This document shows positions 25,409 through 34,858 of a stretch of 64,000 bases of DNA, piece after piece. Position numbers and translations under genes: made by a program. The first letter of the stretch is position 1. Each line of letters opens with the position of its first letter. Origin of the DNA: Phycicoccus sp. CSK15P-2 (GTDB taxonomy: Bacteria; Actinomycetota; Actinomycetes; Actinomycetales; Dermatophilaceae); NCBI RefSeq assembly GCF_016888005.1, contig NZ_JAFDVE010000012.1, forward strand, positions 62,001 to 126,000, read 5' to 3'. Under the pieces are notes generated by a model. It had not been told where the DNA came from. It did not search any database and was given only the letters and a program-made list of their open reading frames with translations.

Positions 25409-26182
25409 TCAGGCGGGGGCGGTCCCGGGGGCCGGGACGTAGGCCCGGTCCTTGACCTGGCGCAGCCCGGTGGGCCGCACGGCCAGCCACGGCACGTCCC
25501 ATCCGGAGAGCCGTAGCCGGTGCTGGACGACGGTGTCCCGGCGCAGGTGGTCGACCCGTCCGGTGCCCGGGTCGTAGACGTCGAGCATCCGGTCGCCGTC
25601 CCCGGGGAGGATGAGGACGACGTGCCGCGGCAGCAGGGCGTTGCCGATGTAGAGCAGCCCGGGCTCGCCGTCGCCGACGACGTCGACGAGATGGTCGAAG
25701 GAGTCGACGAGCGCGTACTCGTCCTGGCCGCGCAGCACATCGACCGTGTACTGCGTCCCGAGTCGGGAGGCCCCGTACTCGAGCTCGCGCAGCGCACCCC
25801 ACGGCGGCGTGCCGAGCGCCCGCGGCCACGGCCCGTTGAGACGTCCGCCGCCGGCGACGACGCCGTTCGTGCGGCGCATGACGATCCGTTCGTAGGCGGC
25901 GAACCGCTCCGCCTCGGTGGCGCCGGTCGGTGACCCGGGCGGCTGGGGCTCACCGGTGCGGACCCATGACGCGAAGACGGGGTCGACGAGCATGCGGGCC
26001 ACCGTGAGGCAGGCCGAGCCACAGGTGCGCGGGGACTGCTGGACCGGCCCGGTGTCACCCGCGCGCAGTCGGTAGGTCATCGCCACGGGCCAATCGTCGC
26101 CGCCTCGCGGGTCGCGCGCCAGCATCTCCGTGGTCGGGTGTGTCCTGCGCCAGGTCGGACTGCCGGGAGTGCCCGGCTGCAC
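25409..26182 (-). CDS. Stand-alone C39-like (papain-fold) cysteine peptidase, uncharacterised
   Basis: The 257-aa product is not one I know by name, but it has the fingerprint of C39-type peptidases: Gln48 five residues before Cys54 in QQSPRTCGSACL, His187 in LPRHVVLILPG, and Asp205 in DVYDPGTG. C39 domains normally cut double-glycine leaders from bacteriocins or related peptides, usually as part of an ABC transporter; here no transporter or signal peptide is present. The start is uncertain. An internal ATG at 26080 (MTYRLRAGDT) would give a 223-aa protein that still contains all motifs. It is convergent with valS and downstream of clpX. Function is inferred from motifs only. Confidence 0.65.
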   Translation of the reverse strand: MQPGTPGSPTWRRTHPTTEMLARDPRGGDDWPVAMTYRLRAGDTGPVQQSPRTCGSACLTVARMLVDPVFASWVRTGEPQPPGSPTGATEAERFAAYERIVMRRTNGVVAGGGRLNGPWPRALGTPPWGALRELEYGASRLGTQYTVDVLRGQDEYALVDSFDHLVDVVGDGEPGLLYIGNALLPRHVVLILPGDGDRMLDVYDPGTGRVDHLRRDTVVQHRLRLSGWDVPWLAVRPTGLRQVKDRAYVPAPGTAPA

Positions 26183-26201
26183 GGGAGGACCGTCGTGGCC
26201 C

Positions 26202-26214
26202 CGCTCGGCCCGGG

Positions 26215-26226
<12 letters not shown>
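26202..26226 (-). terminator. Terminator hairpin at the clpX stop
   Basis: CGCTCGGCC (26202-26210) and GGCCGAGCG (26218-26226) form a perfect 9-bp stem. The 7-nt loop contains the clpX stop codon. No T-run follows. Confidence 0.6.
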
Positions 26227-27501
<1,275 letters not shown>

Positions 27502-27538
27502 GTAAGGCGTCCTTCCCTCGGCTCCGACAACGGCCCCG

Positions 27539-27567
27539 ACGCTACCCCGTCACGGCGCGCCGGTGCA
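27539..27567 (-). promoter_or_regulatory. Possible clpX promoter
   Basis: On the minus strand TAGCGT (27539-27544) fits the -10 pattern TANNNT and lies 37 bp before the clpX GTG. At 17-nt spacing only a weak -35 (TGCACC) is present. Confidence 0.35.
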
Positions 27568-27973
27568 CCCATTGAACCGTCGCGCACCCCGGCGAGTCGC
27601 GCGGGTTCGCTGTCAGCGCAACCCCACCCGAGCGGGTCCTGGCGGTCGGGACCGTCCGCCGGCCCGGACGCCGCCCGCGCCACCGGTCGGCGAGCCGGAC
27701 CTCGGCCGCGTCGAGCTCGACGGCGCCACCTGGGTCGGCGGCTTCGGCCGGCTCCACCCGCGTGTCCACCGACCAGAGCTCCAAGGCCAGGACGAGGCGA
27801 CCGGCGCGGGTCGCGACGTCACCGCGTTCGGTGGCCGACGGACGCGGCTCCATCGATGACGCCCGATGCGCCCGCGTTCCGGATGACACGAGCCGTGAAG
27901 CCCGGGTTCCGTGTGTCACTACGTGCGGAGGCCGGGCTTCATCGATCGCCAGCCGGCAGGGGAGCCCACCTCC
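27568..27973. other. Long intergenic DNA between clpX and clpP2 with nested inverted repeats
   Basis: No gene of a known family is visible here. A 125-codon minus-strand frame (27542-27919) is open but low complexity and without homology I recognise. Near the right end TGAAGCCCGG (27896-27905) pairs exactly with CCGGGCTTCA (27932-27941), and TGACAC (27884-27889) pairs with GTGTCA (27913-27918). Two CATCGAT words flank this block. It may be the remnant of a decayed gene or small mobile sequence. Confidence 0.4.
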
Positions 27974-28051
27974 GGACGTGACGTCATACGGACGCCGCCG
28001 GACGTGACGTCATACGGACGCCGCCGGACGTGACGTCATACGGACGCCGCC
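27974..28051. repeat. Three perfect tandem copies of a 26-bp unit
   Basis: Copies start at 27974, 28000 and 28026 with no spacer. Each begins GGACGTGACGTCATACGG and contains the 8-bp palindrome TGACGTCA. The last copy runs into the clpP2 terminator stem, and the sequence GGACGCCGCC is shared between the repeat unit and the left arm of that stem. Confidence 0.9.
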
Positions 28052-28076
28052 CGGTCGTCGTGACCGGGCGGCGTCC
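28042..28076 (-). terminator. Strong terminator hairpin downstream of clpP2
   Basis: GGACGCCGCCCGGTC (28042-28056) and its perfect reverse complement (28062-28076) form a 15-bp stem with a 5-nt loop, 26 bp past the clpP2 stop. No T-run follows. It should separate clpP1-clpP2 from clpX transcription. Confidence 0.75.
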
Positions 28077-28102
28077 TCGCGCTGCGTGGGGAAAGGCGCC
28101 CC

Positions 28103-28747
28103 TCAGGCGTTGGCCTTGCGGGAGGCGAGGACCTCGTCGACGAGGCCGTACTCCTTGGCACCCTCGGCCGAGAGGATCTTGTCGCGCTCGATGTCCTTGC
28201 GCACCTCGTCGACCGGCTTGTTCGAGTGCTTGGCGATGGTCTCCTCGAGCCACTCCCGCATCCGGATGATCTCGTTGGCGTGGATCTCGAGGTCGGAGGC
28301 CATCCCTCCGGTGCCCTCGATGGCCGGCTGGTGGATGAGCACCCGCGCGTTCGGCAGCGCGAACCGCTTGCCCGCAGCGCCGGCGCCGAGCAGGACGGCA
28401 GCGGCCGAGGCGGCCTGCCCGATGCAGTACGTCTGGATGTCCGGACGTACGTACTGCATGGTGTCGTAGATGGCGGTCATCGCCGTGAACGAGCCACCGG
28501 GGCTGTTGATGTACATGAGGATGTCGCGGTCCGGGTCCTGCGACTCGAGCACGATGAGCTGGGCGATGACGTCGTCGGCGGACGCGTCGTCGACCTGCAC
28601 GCCGAGGAAGATGATGCGGTCCTCGAAGAGCTTCGTGTACGGGTCGAGGCGCTTCATGCCGTACGAGGTGCGCTCCTCGAACTGCGGCATGATGTAGCGG
28701 CTGCTCGGAGCCGGCACGTGGAGGCGGCCGGTGATGTCTGGGTTCAT
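28103..28747 (-). CDS. clpP2: ATP-dependent Clp protease proteolytic subunit ClpP2
   Basis: The second ClpP of the actinobacterial hetero-tetradecamer. The 214-aa protein has the catalytic Ser in GQAASAAAVLL, His in VLIHQPAIEG, and Asp in DIERDK, plus YINSPGGSF as expected for the oxyanion region. The start is the ATG at 28747, preceded by CGAGAGAGAC. It follows clpP1 by 29 bp on the same strand and should be co-transcribed with it. In mycobacteria both ClpP1 and ClpP2 are needed for activity, which I take to apply here. Confidence 0.96.
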   Translation of the reverse strand: MNPDITGRLHVPAPSSRYIMPQFEERTSYGMKRLDPYTKLFEDRIIFLGVQVDDASADDVIAQLIVLESQDPDRDILMYINSPGGSFTAMTAIYDTMQYVRPDIQTYCIGQAASAAAVLLGAGAAGKRFALPNARVLIHQPAIEGTGGMASDLEIHANEIIRMREWLEETIAKHSNKPVDEVRKDIERDKILSAEGAKEYGLVDEVLASRKANA

Positions 28748-28776
28748 GTCTCTCTCTCGCGTCGTCTCGGCCGGGC

Positions 28777-29403
28777 TCAGTCGGAGGTCACCGGGTTGTC
28801 GCTGTGCCGGCCCGCCATGTCTGCCTTGGTGATGACGTGGTCGACGAAGCCGTACTCCTTGGCCTCGGCCGCGGTGAACCAGCGGTCGCGGTCGGAGTCG
28901 GCCTCGATCTGCTCCTCCGTCTGGCCGGTGTGCTCGGCGATGAGCTGGGCCATCTGCCTCTTGATGTGGATGAGCTGCTCCGCCTGGATCTTGATGTCCG
29001 AGGCCGTTCCACCGATGCCGCCCGAGGGCTGGTGCATCATCACGCGGGCGTGCGGCGTGGCGTAGCGCTTGCCCGGCGTGCCGGCGGAGAGCAGGAACTG
29101 CCCCATCGAGGCGGCCATCCCCATCGCCACCGTGGCGACGTCGTTGGGGACCCACTGCATGGTGTCGAAGATCGCCATGCCCGCGGTGACCGAGCCACCC
29201 GGGCTGTTGATGTAGAGCCAGATGTCCTTCGTGGGGTCCTCCGCGGCGAGGAGCAGCATCTGGGCGCAGATCGCGTTCGCGTTGTCGTCGCGGACGTCGG
29301 ACCCGAGGAAGATGATCCGCTCCTTGAGGAGACGGTTGTAGATGTGGTCGTCGAGGCCGGCCTTCTGGCCCTCGCCCTGGGCGACGATCTCGCTGCTGGT
29401 CAC
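28777..29403 (-). CDS. clpP1: ATP-dependent Clp protease proteolytic subunit ClpP1
   Basis: The 208-aa protein has [12 protein letters not shown], the catalytic Ser in [11 protein letters not shown], His in VMMHQPSGG and Asp in DSDRDRW. The start chosen is GTG at 29403 (product begins [10 protein letters not shown]) with GAGGGAG upstream; an in-frame extension to 29475 crosses the promoter region and is rejected. A -10-like TAGGGT (29448-29453) and a ClgR-type box (29493-29509) lie upstream on the same strand. It is the first gene of clpP1-clpP2. Confidence 0.95.
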   Translation of the reverse strand: MTSSEIVAQGEGQKAGLDDHIYNRLLKERIIFLGSDVRDDNANAICAQMLLLAAEDPTKDIWLYINSPGGSVTAGMAIFDTMQWVPNDVATVAMGMAASMGQFLLSAGTPGKRYATPHARVMMHQPSGGIGGTASDIKIQAEQLIHIKRQMAQLIAEHTGQTEEQIEADSDRDRWFTAAEAKEYGFVDHVITKADMAGRHSDNPVTSD

Positions 29404-29447
29404 GCTGGGGTCGCTCCCTCGGTTCGTCGGATTCGTACCTTTCAGTG

Positions 29448-29453
29448 ACCCTA
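29448..29453 (-). promoter_or_regulatory. -10 element of clpP1
   Basis: TAGGGT on the minus strand fits TANNNT and lies 45 bp before the clpP1 start, with the ClgR box placed 40-56 bp further upstream as expected for an activator site. Confidence 0.5.
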
Positions 29454-29492
29454 ACGCCCGCCTCCCACGCTCCACTCCCCCGTCCGCCCCGT

Positions 29493-29509
29493 GTTCGCCG
29501 TGAGCGTAG
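29493..29509. promoter_or_regulatory. ClgR-type activator box upstream of clpP1
   Basis: The plus strand reads GTTCGCCGTGAGCGTAG. This contains GTTCGC-N5-GCG, the ClgR box reported for Streptomyces, and on the minus strand it fits the corynebacterial form with CGC-N5-GCG followed by W-W-S. ClgR activates clp genes in actinobacteria. The clgR gene itself is not in the window. Confidence 0.7.
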
Positions 29510-29527
29510 GCGGGCGCGCACCGTGGC

Positions 29528-30739
29528 CTACGGGGCGTCGTCGGGCTCGCGGACCGCGGTGACGACGGACAGGGCGAGGACGGCCAGCGCGCCGACGACG
29601 AGCAGCGCGCGCAGCACCCCGACGTGGTCGCCGAGGAAGCCGAGCAGGGGCGGGCCCGCGAGGAACGCCACGTAGCCGATCGTCGCGACGACGGACATCC
29701 GGGCCGCGGCCCGCTCGGGGTCGTCGGCGGACGCGCTCATCCCCACGGGGAACCCGAGCGCGGCGCCCGCGCCCCAGACCGCGGCACCGACGAACGCGAG
29801 CCACGGCCCGCCGAGGACCACGAGCAGCGCACCCAGGACCGCCATCGCGAAGCTGACCCGGAGCACGGGGAGCCTGCCGTACGCGTCCAGGGCGCGGGTC
29901 CCCGCGAGGCGACCGAGCGTCATGAAGGTGAGGAAGGCGGCGAAGCCGAGGACTCCGACCCACTCGGGCTGGTCGTAGCCGTCGACGAGGGCGACGGCGA
30001 GCCAGTCGTTGGCCGTGCCCTCGGTGGCCGCGGCGGCGAGGACCACGACCCCGATGAGCAGCGTGCGCGGCTCGAGCCAGGCCGAGCGCTGCCGGCCGCG
30101 CACGGGCATCCCGCCCTCGTCCGAGGACGGCACCGCCGACTCCGGCAGGAAGCGCGGCAGGGACCAGACGGCCGCCCCGGCGATGAGCAGCGCGGCGCCG
30201 AGGAAGTGCGCGAGGAGCGGGACCTGCGCCCAGGACATCCCCGCCCCCACGAGCGCGGCGACGACGGTGCCCCCCGAGAAGGCCGCGTGGAAGTGCGGCA
30301 TGACAGAGCGGCCGAGGCGTCGTTCGACGCCCGCACCCTCGAGGTTCATCGCGACGTCCCAGAAGCCGATGCCGAGGCCCACGGGGTAGAGGAAGAGCGC
30401 GAGGACGAGCCGGTGCGCGTCGAGCGTCACGGCGGCCCCGGCCCCGACGAGCCCGAGGAGCGAGACGAGCATCCCTGACGCGACCGCCCGGTCTGCCCCC
30501 ACCCGGTCGCTCAGCCGCCCGGCGAGGGGCAGCCCGGTGACCGAGCCGAGGCTCACCGCCAGCAGGACGAGACCGAGCTGCCCGGCGGTGAGGCCGAGTG
30601 TCGTCTTGAGGTCGGCGATCCGCGAGGCCCACGAGGCGAACGCGACCCCGGCGAGGGCGAACACGACGAGGACGGCGACGCGCGCGCGCCGGGCGTCGGC
30701 GATCGGCGGGGCGGGCGGGGCTGCAGGAGGGGCCGTCAC
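29528..30739 (-). CDS. MFS transporter, YbjJ/fucose-permease-like
   Basis: A 403-aa major facilitator with twelve predicted transmembrane helices. The signature loop between helices 2 and 3 is [13 protein letters not shown], and [19 protein letters not shown] followed by HAAFSGGT is characteristic of YbjJ-type permeases. The start chosen is the GTG at 30739, preceded by AAGGA; a GTG at 30751 is possible. It is divergent from a LacI-type regulator gene with a doubled palindromic operator between them, so its expression is probably repressed until a sugar-like ligand is present. The substrate cannot be read from the sequence. Confidence 0.85.
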   Translation of the reverse strand: MTAPPAAPPAPPIADARRARVAVLVVFALAGVAFASWASRIADLKTTLGLTAGQLGLVLLAVSLGSVTGLPLAGRLSDRVGADRAVASGMLVSLLGLVGAGAAVTLDAHRLVLALFLYPVGLGIGFWDVAMNLEGAGVERRLGRSVMPHFHAAFSGGTVVAALVGAGMSWAQVPLLAHFLGAALLIAGAAVWSLPRFLPESAVPSSDEGGMPVRGRQRSAWLEPRTLLIGVVVLAAAATEGTANDWLAVALVDGYDQPEWVGVLGFAAFLTFMTLGRLAGTRALDAYGRLPVLRVSFAMAVLGALLVVLGGPWLAFVGAAVWGAGAALGFPVGMSASADDPERAAARMSVVATIGYVAFLAGPPLLGFLGDHVGVLRALLVVGALAVLALSVVTAVREPDDAP

Positions 30740-30754
30740 GGTGTCCTTCACGTG

Positions 30755-30782
30755 TCGAATCGATTCGATCGAATCGATTCGA
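30755..30782. promoter_or_regulatory. Doubled palindromic LacI-family operator
   Basis: The 14-bp perfect palindrome TCGAATCGATTCGA occurs twice, directly abutted (30755-30768 and 30769-30782), so the whole 28 bp is also palindromic. It lies 15 bp from the MFS start and 59 bp from the LacI start. The divergent regulator is the obvious binder. Confidence 0.88.
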
Positions 30783-30841
30783 TATTGTGCTCCCGTGAAC
30801 GGCGTGCGTCAAACCGGCCCGGACCCCGAGGCGGTCGACCC

Positions 30842-31906
30842 GTGACCCGGGCCGTACGACGGGCCACGCTGCGCGACGTCGCCGAGCGCGCCGGCGTCTC
30901 GACCTCCACCGCGTCGCTCGTGTTCAGCGGCAAGGGCCCGGTGGCCGAGGCCACCGCCCGGCGGGTCCGCACCGCCGCCACCGACCTCGGCTTCTCGGGG
31001 CCGGACCCGCTCGCCTCCTCCTTGCGGCACGGCCGCGTCGGCACCGTCGCGGTCGTCGTCGAGGCCCCGTTGCGGTCCGCCTTCCGCGACCCCTTCGCCC
31101 TCGCCGTCCTCGACGGGCTGTCCGAGGAGCTCGACGCCACCGGCCGGAGCATGCTCCTCGTCGCCCAGCAGCCCGAGGACCCCGCCCGCGCTGTGGACCA
31201 GCTGGCGACCCAGGCCGTGGACGCCGCCGTCTTCCCGCTCTGCGGCGTCGGCGACAACCCTCTCGTCGCGCACCTCACGGCCCGCGGCGTGCCCCTGGTG
31301 GGCAGCGGGTCACCGCTCGACCCCGGGGTCGTCCACGTGCGCACCGACGAGGAGGTGGCCATCGGCCTGACCACCCGGCACGTGCTCGGGCTCGGGCACT
31401 CCCGGCTCGCGCACGTCTCGATGCAGCTGAGCCCCGGCGCGAGGACGGCGCAGGTCACGCCGGAGGACGTCGCGGCCGGCATGTACCCGGACGCCAGCGG
31501 CCGGGCGCGCGGCTTCCTCGAGCTCGCGCCCGGAAGCCCGGTGGTCCAGACGGCCGAGCTCACGGTGGGCGCCGGCGAGGCGGCCGGCCGGATGCTCCTC
31601 GACGTCCCGGCGGCCGAGCGCCCGACCGCGGTCGTCTGCCAGGCCGACCTCCTCGCCGCCGGGGTGCTCCGCGCCGCCGCGGCGCTCGGCCTGAACGTCC
31701 CCGGTGACCTGTCGGTCACCGGCTTCGACGGGGTGGACCTGCCGTGGTCGGACGCCACCCTGACGACCGTGCTCCAGCCGGGTGTCGACAAGGGCCGGGC
31801 GCTCGGCCGGATGGTGCGTCGCCGGCTCGACGGCGAGGTCGTGGCCGACGAGCCGTTCCCGGTGTCGCTCCGGGTGGGGACCACGACCGCCCCGCCCCGG
31901 GGCTGA
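30842..31906 (+). CDS. LacI-family transcriptional regulator
   Basis: The 354-aa protein has the LacI helix-turn-helix and hinge at its N-terminus (TLRDVAERAGVSTSTASLVF, from residue 9) and a periplasmic-binding-protein-like effector domain after residue 60, ending with the usual LLQPGVDKGRALGRMVRRRL region. The start chosen is the GTG at 30842; an upstream frame to 30752 reads through the operator and is rejected. It lies divergent to the MFS transporter and, through the shared operator, probably controls both that gene and itself. The effector is unknown. Confidence 0.9.
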   Translation: MTRAVRRATLRDVAERAGVSTSTASLVFSGKGPVAEATARRVRTAATDLGFSGPDPLASSLRHGRVGTVAVVVEAPLRSAFRDPFALAVLDGLSEELDATGRSMLLVAQQPEDPARAVDQLATQAVDAAVFPLCGVGDNPLVAHLTARGVPLVGSGSPLDPGVVHVRTDEEVAIGLTTRHVLGLGHSRLAHVSMQLSPGARTAQVTPEDVAAGMYPDASGRARGFLELAPGSPVVQTAELTVGAGEAAGRMLLDVPAAERPTAVVCQADLLAAGVLRAAAALGLNVPGDLSVTGFDGVDLPWSDATLTTVLQPGVDKGRALGRMVRRRLDGEVVADEPFPVSLRVGTTTAPPRG

Positions 31907-31932
31907 GCGAGGACCGCTCGGCCCCGGGGCGG
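31892..31932. terminator. Long bidirectional terminator containing the lacI stop codon
   Basis: CCGCCCCGGGGC (31892-31903) pairs exactly with 31921-31932, and TGAGCG pairs with CGCTCG inside it (one T-G pair), giving an 18-bp stem with loop AGGAC. The TGA of lacI is part of the stem. The convergent gene stops 12 bp away. Confidence 0.8.
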
Positions 31933-31943
31933 TGGGACAGTCG

Positions 31944-33332
31944 TCAGTCGCGCGTCGCGGTGACGTCCGTCGAGCCGGCCTCGAACTGCTGCGGCTGGAC
32001 CGCCTTCTCGGAGCTGCCGCGGAGGGCCGCCGTGCCGCCGTCGTACACCTCGAAGGTGCCGACGACGTCCATGACGACGTGCATCGAACCGGCGTCGTTG
32101 TAGATCTTCGTCCGGTTGGAGAGGTCGAGCGGGGCGTAGGTGGACGCCGCCCGGACGAGGCCCGGGTGAACGTTGAGGTTGCTCGTCGAGGGGCGGGTCT
32201 CGACGCCGTCCCAGACCGTGAGGTAGGTGCGCCTGGTCGGCTCCACCCCGGTGATGTTCGCGACGAGCAAGGCCGAGTCGCTGCCGAGGACGGACGCCGG
32301 CGCCTGGAGAAGCCGCTGGGCGCGGTGCCCGAAGGCACCGTTCAGCCCCTTGCCCGAGCGGGTGTCGAGGATCCGGACGGGGGCGTCCGGGGTCTTGCGG
32401 TAGCGCATCCCGGTCACCCTGTCCGTCGCGTAGACACCCACGATGTCGACGACCATGTGGACCCGCCCGCTCGACACGTTGTCGACCCGGATGGTGGCAC
32501 CGTTCTCCGTCCGCTGGACCGGCACGACGGCCATGTTCGGGGCGATGATGCCCGGCTCGTAGTTGACGTTCGAGGCGGTGGGCTTGCTGCCCGCACCGCT
32601 CCACGCGGTGAAGACACCCTCCCGCGTGGCGTCGACGGCGGTGATGTTGACGACGTACGCCGTCACCTGGTCGTTCTCGTCCCCAGGCGTTTCATCGTCG
32701 GTCCAGTCGACCTCGATGGACACCGCGTCACCGCTGTAGAACGGGTCGTTCTCCGCCCGGCTGTCGTAGAGCCGGGTCGGTTCGACCGGGTAGAACTGTG
32801 CACCCATCGCCTCGGTGGTGTCCCGGCCGGTGTCGTCGGCGGCGTACCAGCCGAGGACGTCGAGCACCGCGTGGCTGTCCCCGCCGTAGTTCCAGACCTT
32901 GATCTTCCCGTCCGTTCCGACGGGCACGGTGGCCATGTTCGCGCCGATCCACCCCTTGGGGAAGTTGATCGTCGATGCGGTGGGACGGCTCATATCCGAG
33001 GGGTACAGCGTGAAGTAGCCCTGCGAGGTCGTGTTCACGGCGGTGAGGTTGACGACGACGGCCGAGACGCCGCTCGTCGGGACGCCGGCGCGGCCGGTCA
33101 CCTTGAGCGCGGTCGGCGAGTTGCGCTTCAGCGGGGTCCTGGCCTTCCCGGGCGTGTTGGTCGTCCGGGTGTCGAGGAACCGCGTCGGCTGGCCCAGCTT
33201 GTAGTAGGTGCCGGTCGCGTCCTCCGCCGCGGCCACGGGGGCTGCAGGGACGGCCGAGGGGGCGGCCGTCGCCGGGGCGGCGAGGAGCAGCGCCGGTGCG
33301 ACGAGCACGGCGGCGAGAAGGGAACGCGTCAT
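31944..33332 (-). CDS. Secreted protein with three tandem beta-rich repeats
   Basis: The 462-aa product has a Sec signal peptide (SLLAAVLVAPALLLAAPATAA) and then three divergent repeats of about 130 residues. Each runs from a P-[TV]-R-[FLI]-x-D-[TS]-R motif (PTRFLDTR, PTRLYDSR, PVRILDTR) through a V-x-N-[LI]-T-x-V strand to a P-[TS]-[AT]-S-x-[IVL]-N-[FYV] segment and a final HxVxDVxGxx strand (HAVLDVLGWYA, HMVVDIVGVYA, HVVMDVVGTFE). Such modules occur in many exported actinobacterial proteins of unknown function. ATG at 33332 follows GGAAAGG. No sortase or cell-wall-binding motif is visible. I suggest an adhesive or envelope role, without proof. Confidence 0.7.
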   Translation of the reverse strand: MTRSLLAAVLVAPALLLAAPATAAPSAVPAAPVAAAEDATGTYYKLGQPTRFLDTRTTNTPGKARTPLKRNSPTALKVTGRAGVPTSGVSAVVVNLTAVNTTSQGYFTLYPSDMSRPTASTINFPKGWIGANMATVPVGTDGKIKVWNYGGDSHAVLDVLGWYAADDTGRDTTEAMGAQFYPVEPTRLYDSRAENDPFYSGDAVSIEVDWTDDETPGDENDQVTAYVVNITAVDATREGVFTAWSGAGSKPTASNVNYEPGIIAPNMAVVPVQRTENGATIRVDNVSSGRVHMVVDIVGVYATDRVTGMRYRKTPDAPVRILDTRSGKGLNGAFGHRAQRLLQAPASVLGSDSALLVANITGVEPTRRTYLTVWDGVETRPSTSNLNVHPGLVRAASTYAPLDLSNRTKIYNDAGSMHVVMDVVGTFEVYDGGTAALRGSSEKAVQPQQFEAGSTDVTATRD

Positions 33333-33476
33333 CGAGATCGAGCCTTTCCAGAGGTAGACCCAGGTCACGGGGGCCGCGCTCACCTCAGGTGCTGATTTGG
33401 CCCGCTTCCAGCCACACGCCGGGAAAGGGCCATCCGGACGATCCCGGCCGACGGACCACCTGCGCGGACGTGCGTG

Positions 33477-33507
33477 GGCGCCGCCCCCGCTGCGGGGGAA
33501 CGGCGCC
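33477..33507 (-). terminator. Terminator downstream of tig
   Basis: GGCGCCGCCCCCG (33477-33489) pairs with CGGGGG plus CGGCGCC (33493-33507) with a 2-nt bulge and a 3-nt loop, 13 bp past the tig stop. Confidence 0.75.
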
Positions 33508-33520
33508 GACGACGCAGTGC

Positions 33521-34858
33521 TCAGGCAGGGGCGTTCTCGGTGTCCTCCACCTGCTCGGTGGTCTCGGCCTCCACGGCCTCGGGCTCCTCGGCGTCGGGGG
33601 TGAGCGCGTCGAGGTCGACGGCGTTGCCGGAGGCGTCGGTGACGACCGCGTCGTCCAGGACGGCCGCGAGCGCCTTGCGGCGGGCGACCTCCTGGACCAT
33701 CGCGGGCACCTGGCCCTGCTGGTCGACGGCCTGGGCGAACTGGTTGGGGTCCATGCCGTACTGCTGGGCGCTCATCACGAGATACTCGATGAGCTCGGGC
33801 TGCTCGACCTTGACCTCGAGCTTCTCCGCGACGGCGTCGAGGAGGAACTGTGCCTTGAGCGCCTTGCGGGTCGACTCGTCGACCTCGGCGCGGTGCTCGT
33901 CGTCGTCGAGCCGGTTCTCGCCCTCGAGGTGCTGGTTCACCTCGGCCTCGACGATGCCGTCGGGCACCGGGACCTCGACGGTCTCGAGCAGGTGCTCGAG
34001 CACCTTGTCGCGGGCCTGGATGCCCTGCTCGTATCGCTTGCCCTGCTCGGCCTGCTTCTCGACGTCGGCGCGCAGCTCGTCGAGCGTGTCGAACTCGGAG
34101 GCCAGCTGGGCGAACTCGTCGTCGAGCTCGGGCAGCTCGCGGACCTTGACCGACTGCACGGTGACCGTGCACTCGGCGTCCTCGCCCTCGTTGTCGCCCC
34201 CGGCGAGCGGCGCGGTGAAGGTCTTGGTCTCCCCCGCCGCCATGCCGACGAGCGCGTCGTCCATGCCCTCGAGCATGTTCCCCGAACCGACCTCGTACGA
34301 GACGCCCTCGACCGAGTCGACCTGATCGCCGCCGATCTCTGCGGAGAGGTCGATGGAGACGTGGTCGCCGGTCTCGACCACGCGGTCGACGCCGACGAGG
34401 GTGCCGAAGCGCTCGCGTAGGGAGGTCAGCCGCTCCTCGGTGTCGGCCTCGGTGATCTCGACGTCGTCGACGGTCACCGCGATGCCGGCGAGGTCGGGCA
34501 GCTCGATCGAGGGGCGGACGTCGGTCTCGACGGTGAACTCGAGGTCCTGGCCGTCCTCGAGCGGCACGGCCGTGACGTCGACCTCCGGCTGCCCGATGGC
34601 GCGGACGTCCGCCTGCTCGGCCGCCTGCGCGTAGAACTGCGGGAGTGCCTCGTTGACGGCCTCCTGGACGACCGCACCGCGGCCGACGCGCTGGTCGATG
34701 ATCCGGCTCGGGACCTTGCCCTTGCGGAAGCCGGGCACCTGCACCTGGGACCCGATGGTCTGGTAGGCCTTGTCGAGCATCGGCTTGAGCTCGTCGAAGG
34801 GGACCTCGACGATCAGCTTGACCCGGGTCGGGCTCAGGGTCTCGACGGCACTCTTCAC
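33521..34858 (-). CDS. tig: Trigger factor, ribosome-associated chaperone and peptidyl-prolyl isomerase
   Basis: Trigger factor binds at the ribosomal exit tunnel and assists early folding. The 445-aa protein has the ribosome-binding signature GFRKGKVPSRI near residues 44-54, a central FKBP-like domain (VETGDHVSIDLSAEIGG), and a long acidic C-terminal arm ending in Glu/Thr-rich residues. The start chosen is GTG at 34858 (VKSAVETLSP), preceded by GGAG at eight bases; a GTG 9 bp upstream is less likely. In many actinobacteria tig directly precedes clpP1; here three unrelated genes lie between them. Confidence 0.95.
   Translation of the reverse strand: MKSAVETLSPTRVKLIVEVPFDELKPMLDKAYQTIGSQVQVPGFRKGKVPSRIIDQRVGRGAVVQEAVNEALPQFYAQAAEQADVRAIGQPEVDVTAVPLEDGQDLEFTVETDVRPSIELPDLAGIAVTVDDVEITEADTEERLTSLRERFGTLVGVDRVVETGDHVSIDLSAEIGGDQVDSVEGVSYEVGSGNMLEGMDDALVGMAAGETKTFTAPLAGGDNEGEDAECTVTVQSVKVRELPELDDEFAQLASEFDTLDELRADVEKQAEQGKRYEQGIQARDKVLEHLLETVEVPVPDGIVEAEVNQHLEGENRLDDDEHRAEVDESTRKALKAQFLLDAVAEKLEVKVEQPELIEYLVMSAQQYGMDPNQFAQAVDQQGQVPAMVQEVARRKALAAVLDDAVVTDASGNAVDLDALTPDAEEPEAVEAETTEQVEDTENAPA

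Noticed and set aside
27542-27919. A 125-codon minus-strand gene upstream of clpX
   Set aside because: No recognisable family, unclear ribosome binding site, and it overlaps the nested repeats; kept only as a remark under the intergenic feature.
27974-28051. Tandem 26-bp repeats as a CRISPR array
   Set aside because: The copies abut with no spacers, only three exist and no cas genes are present.
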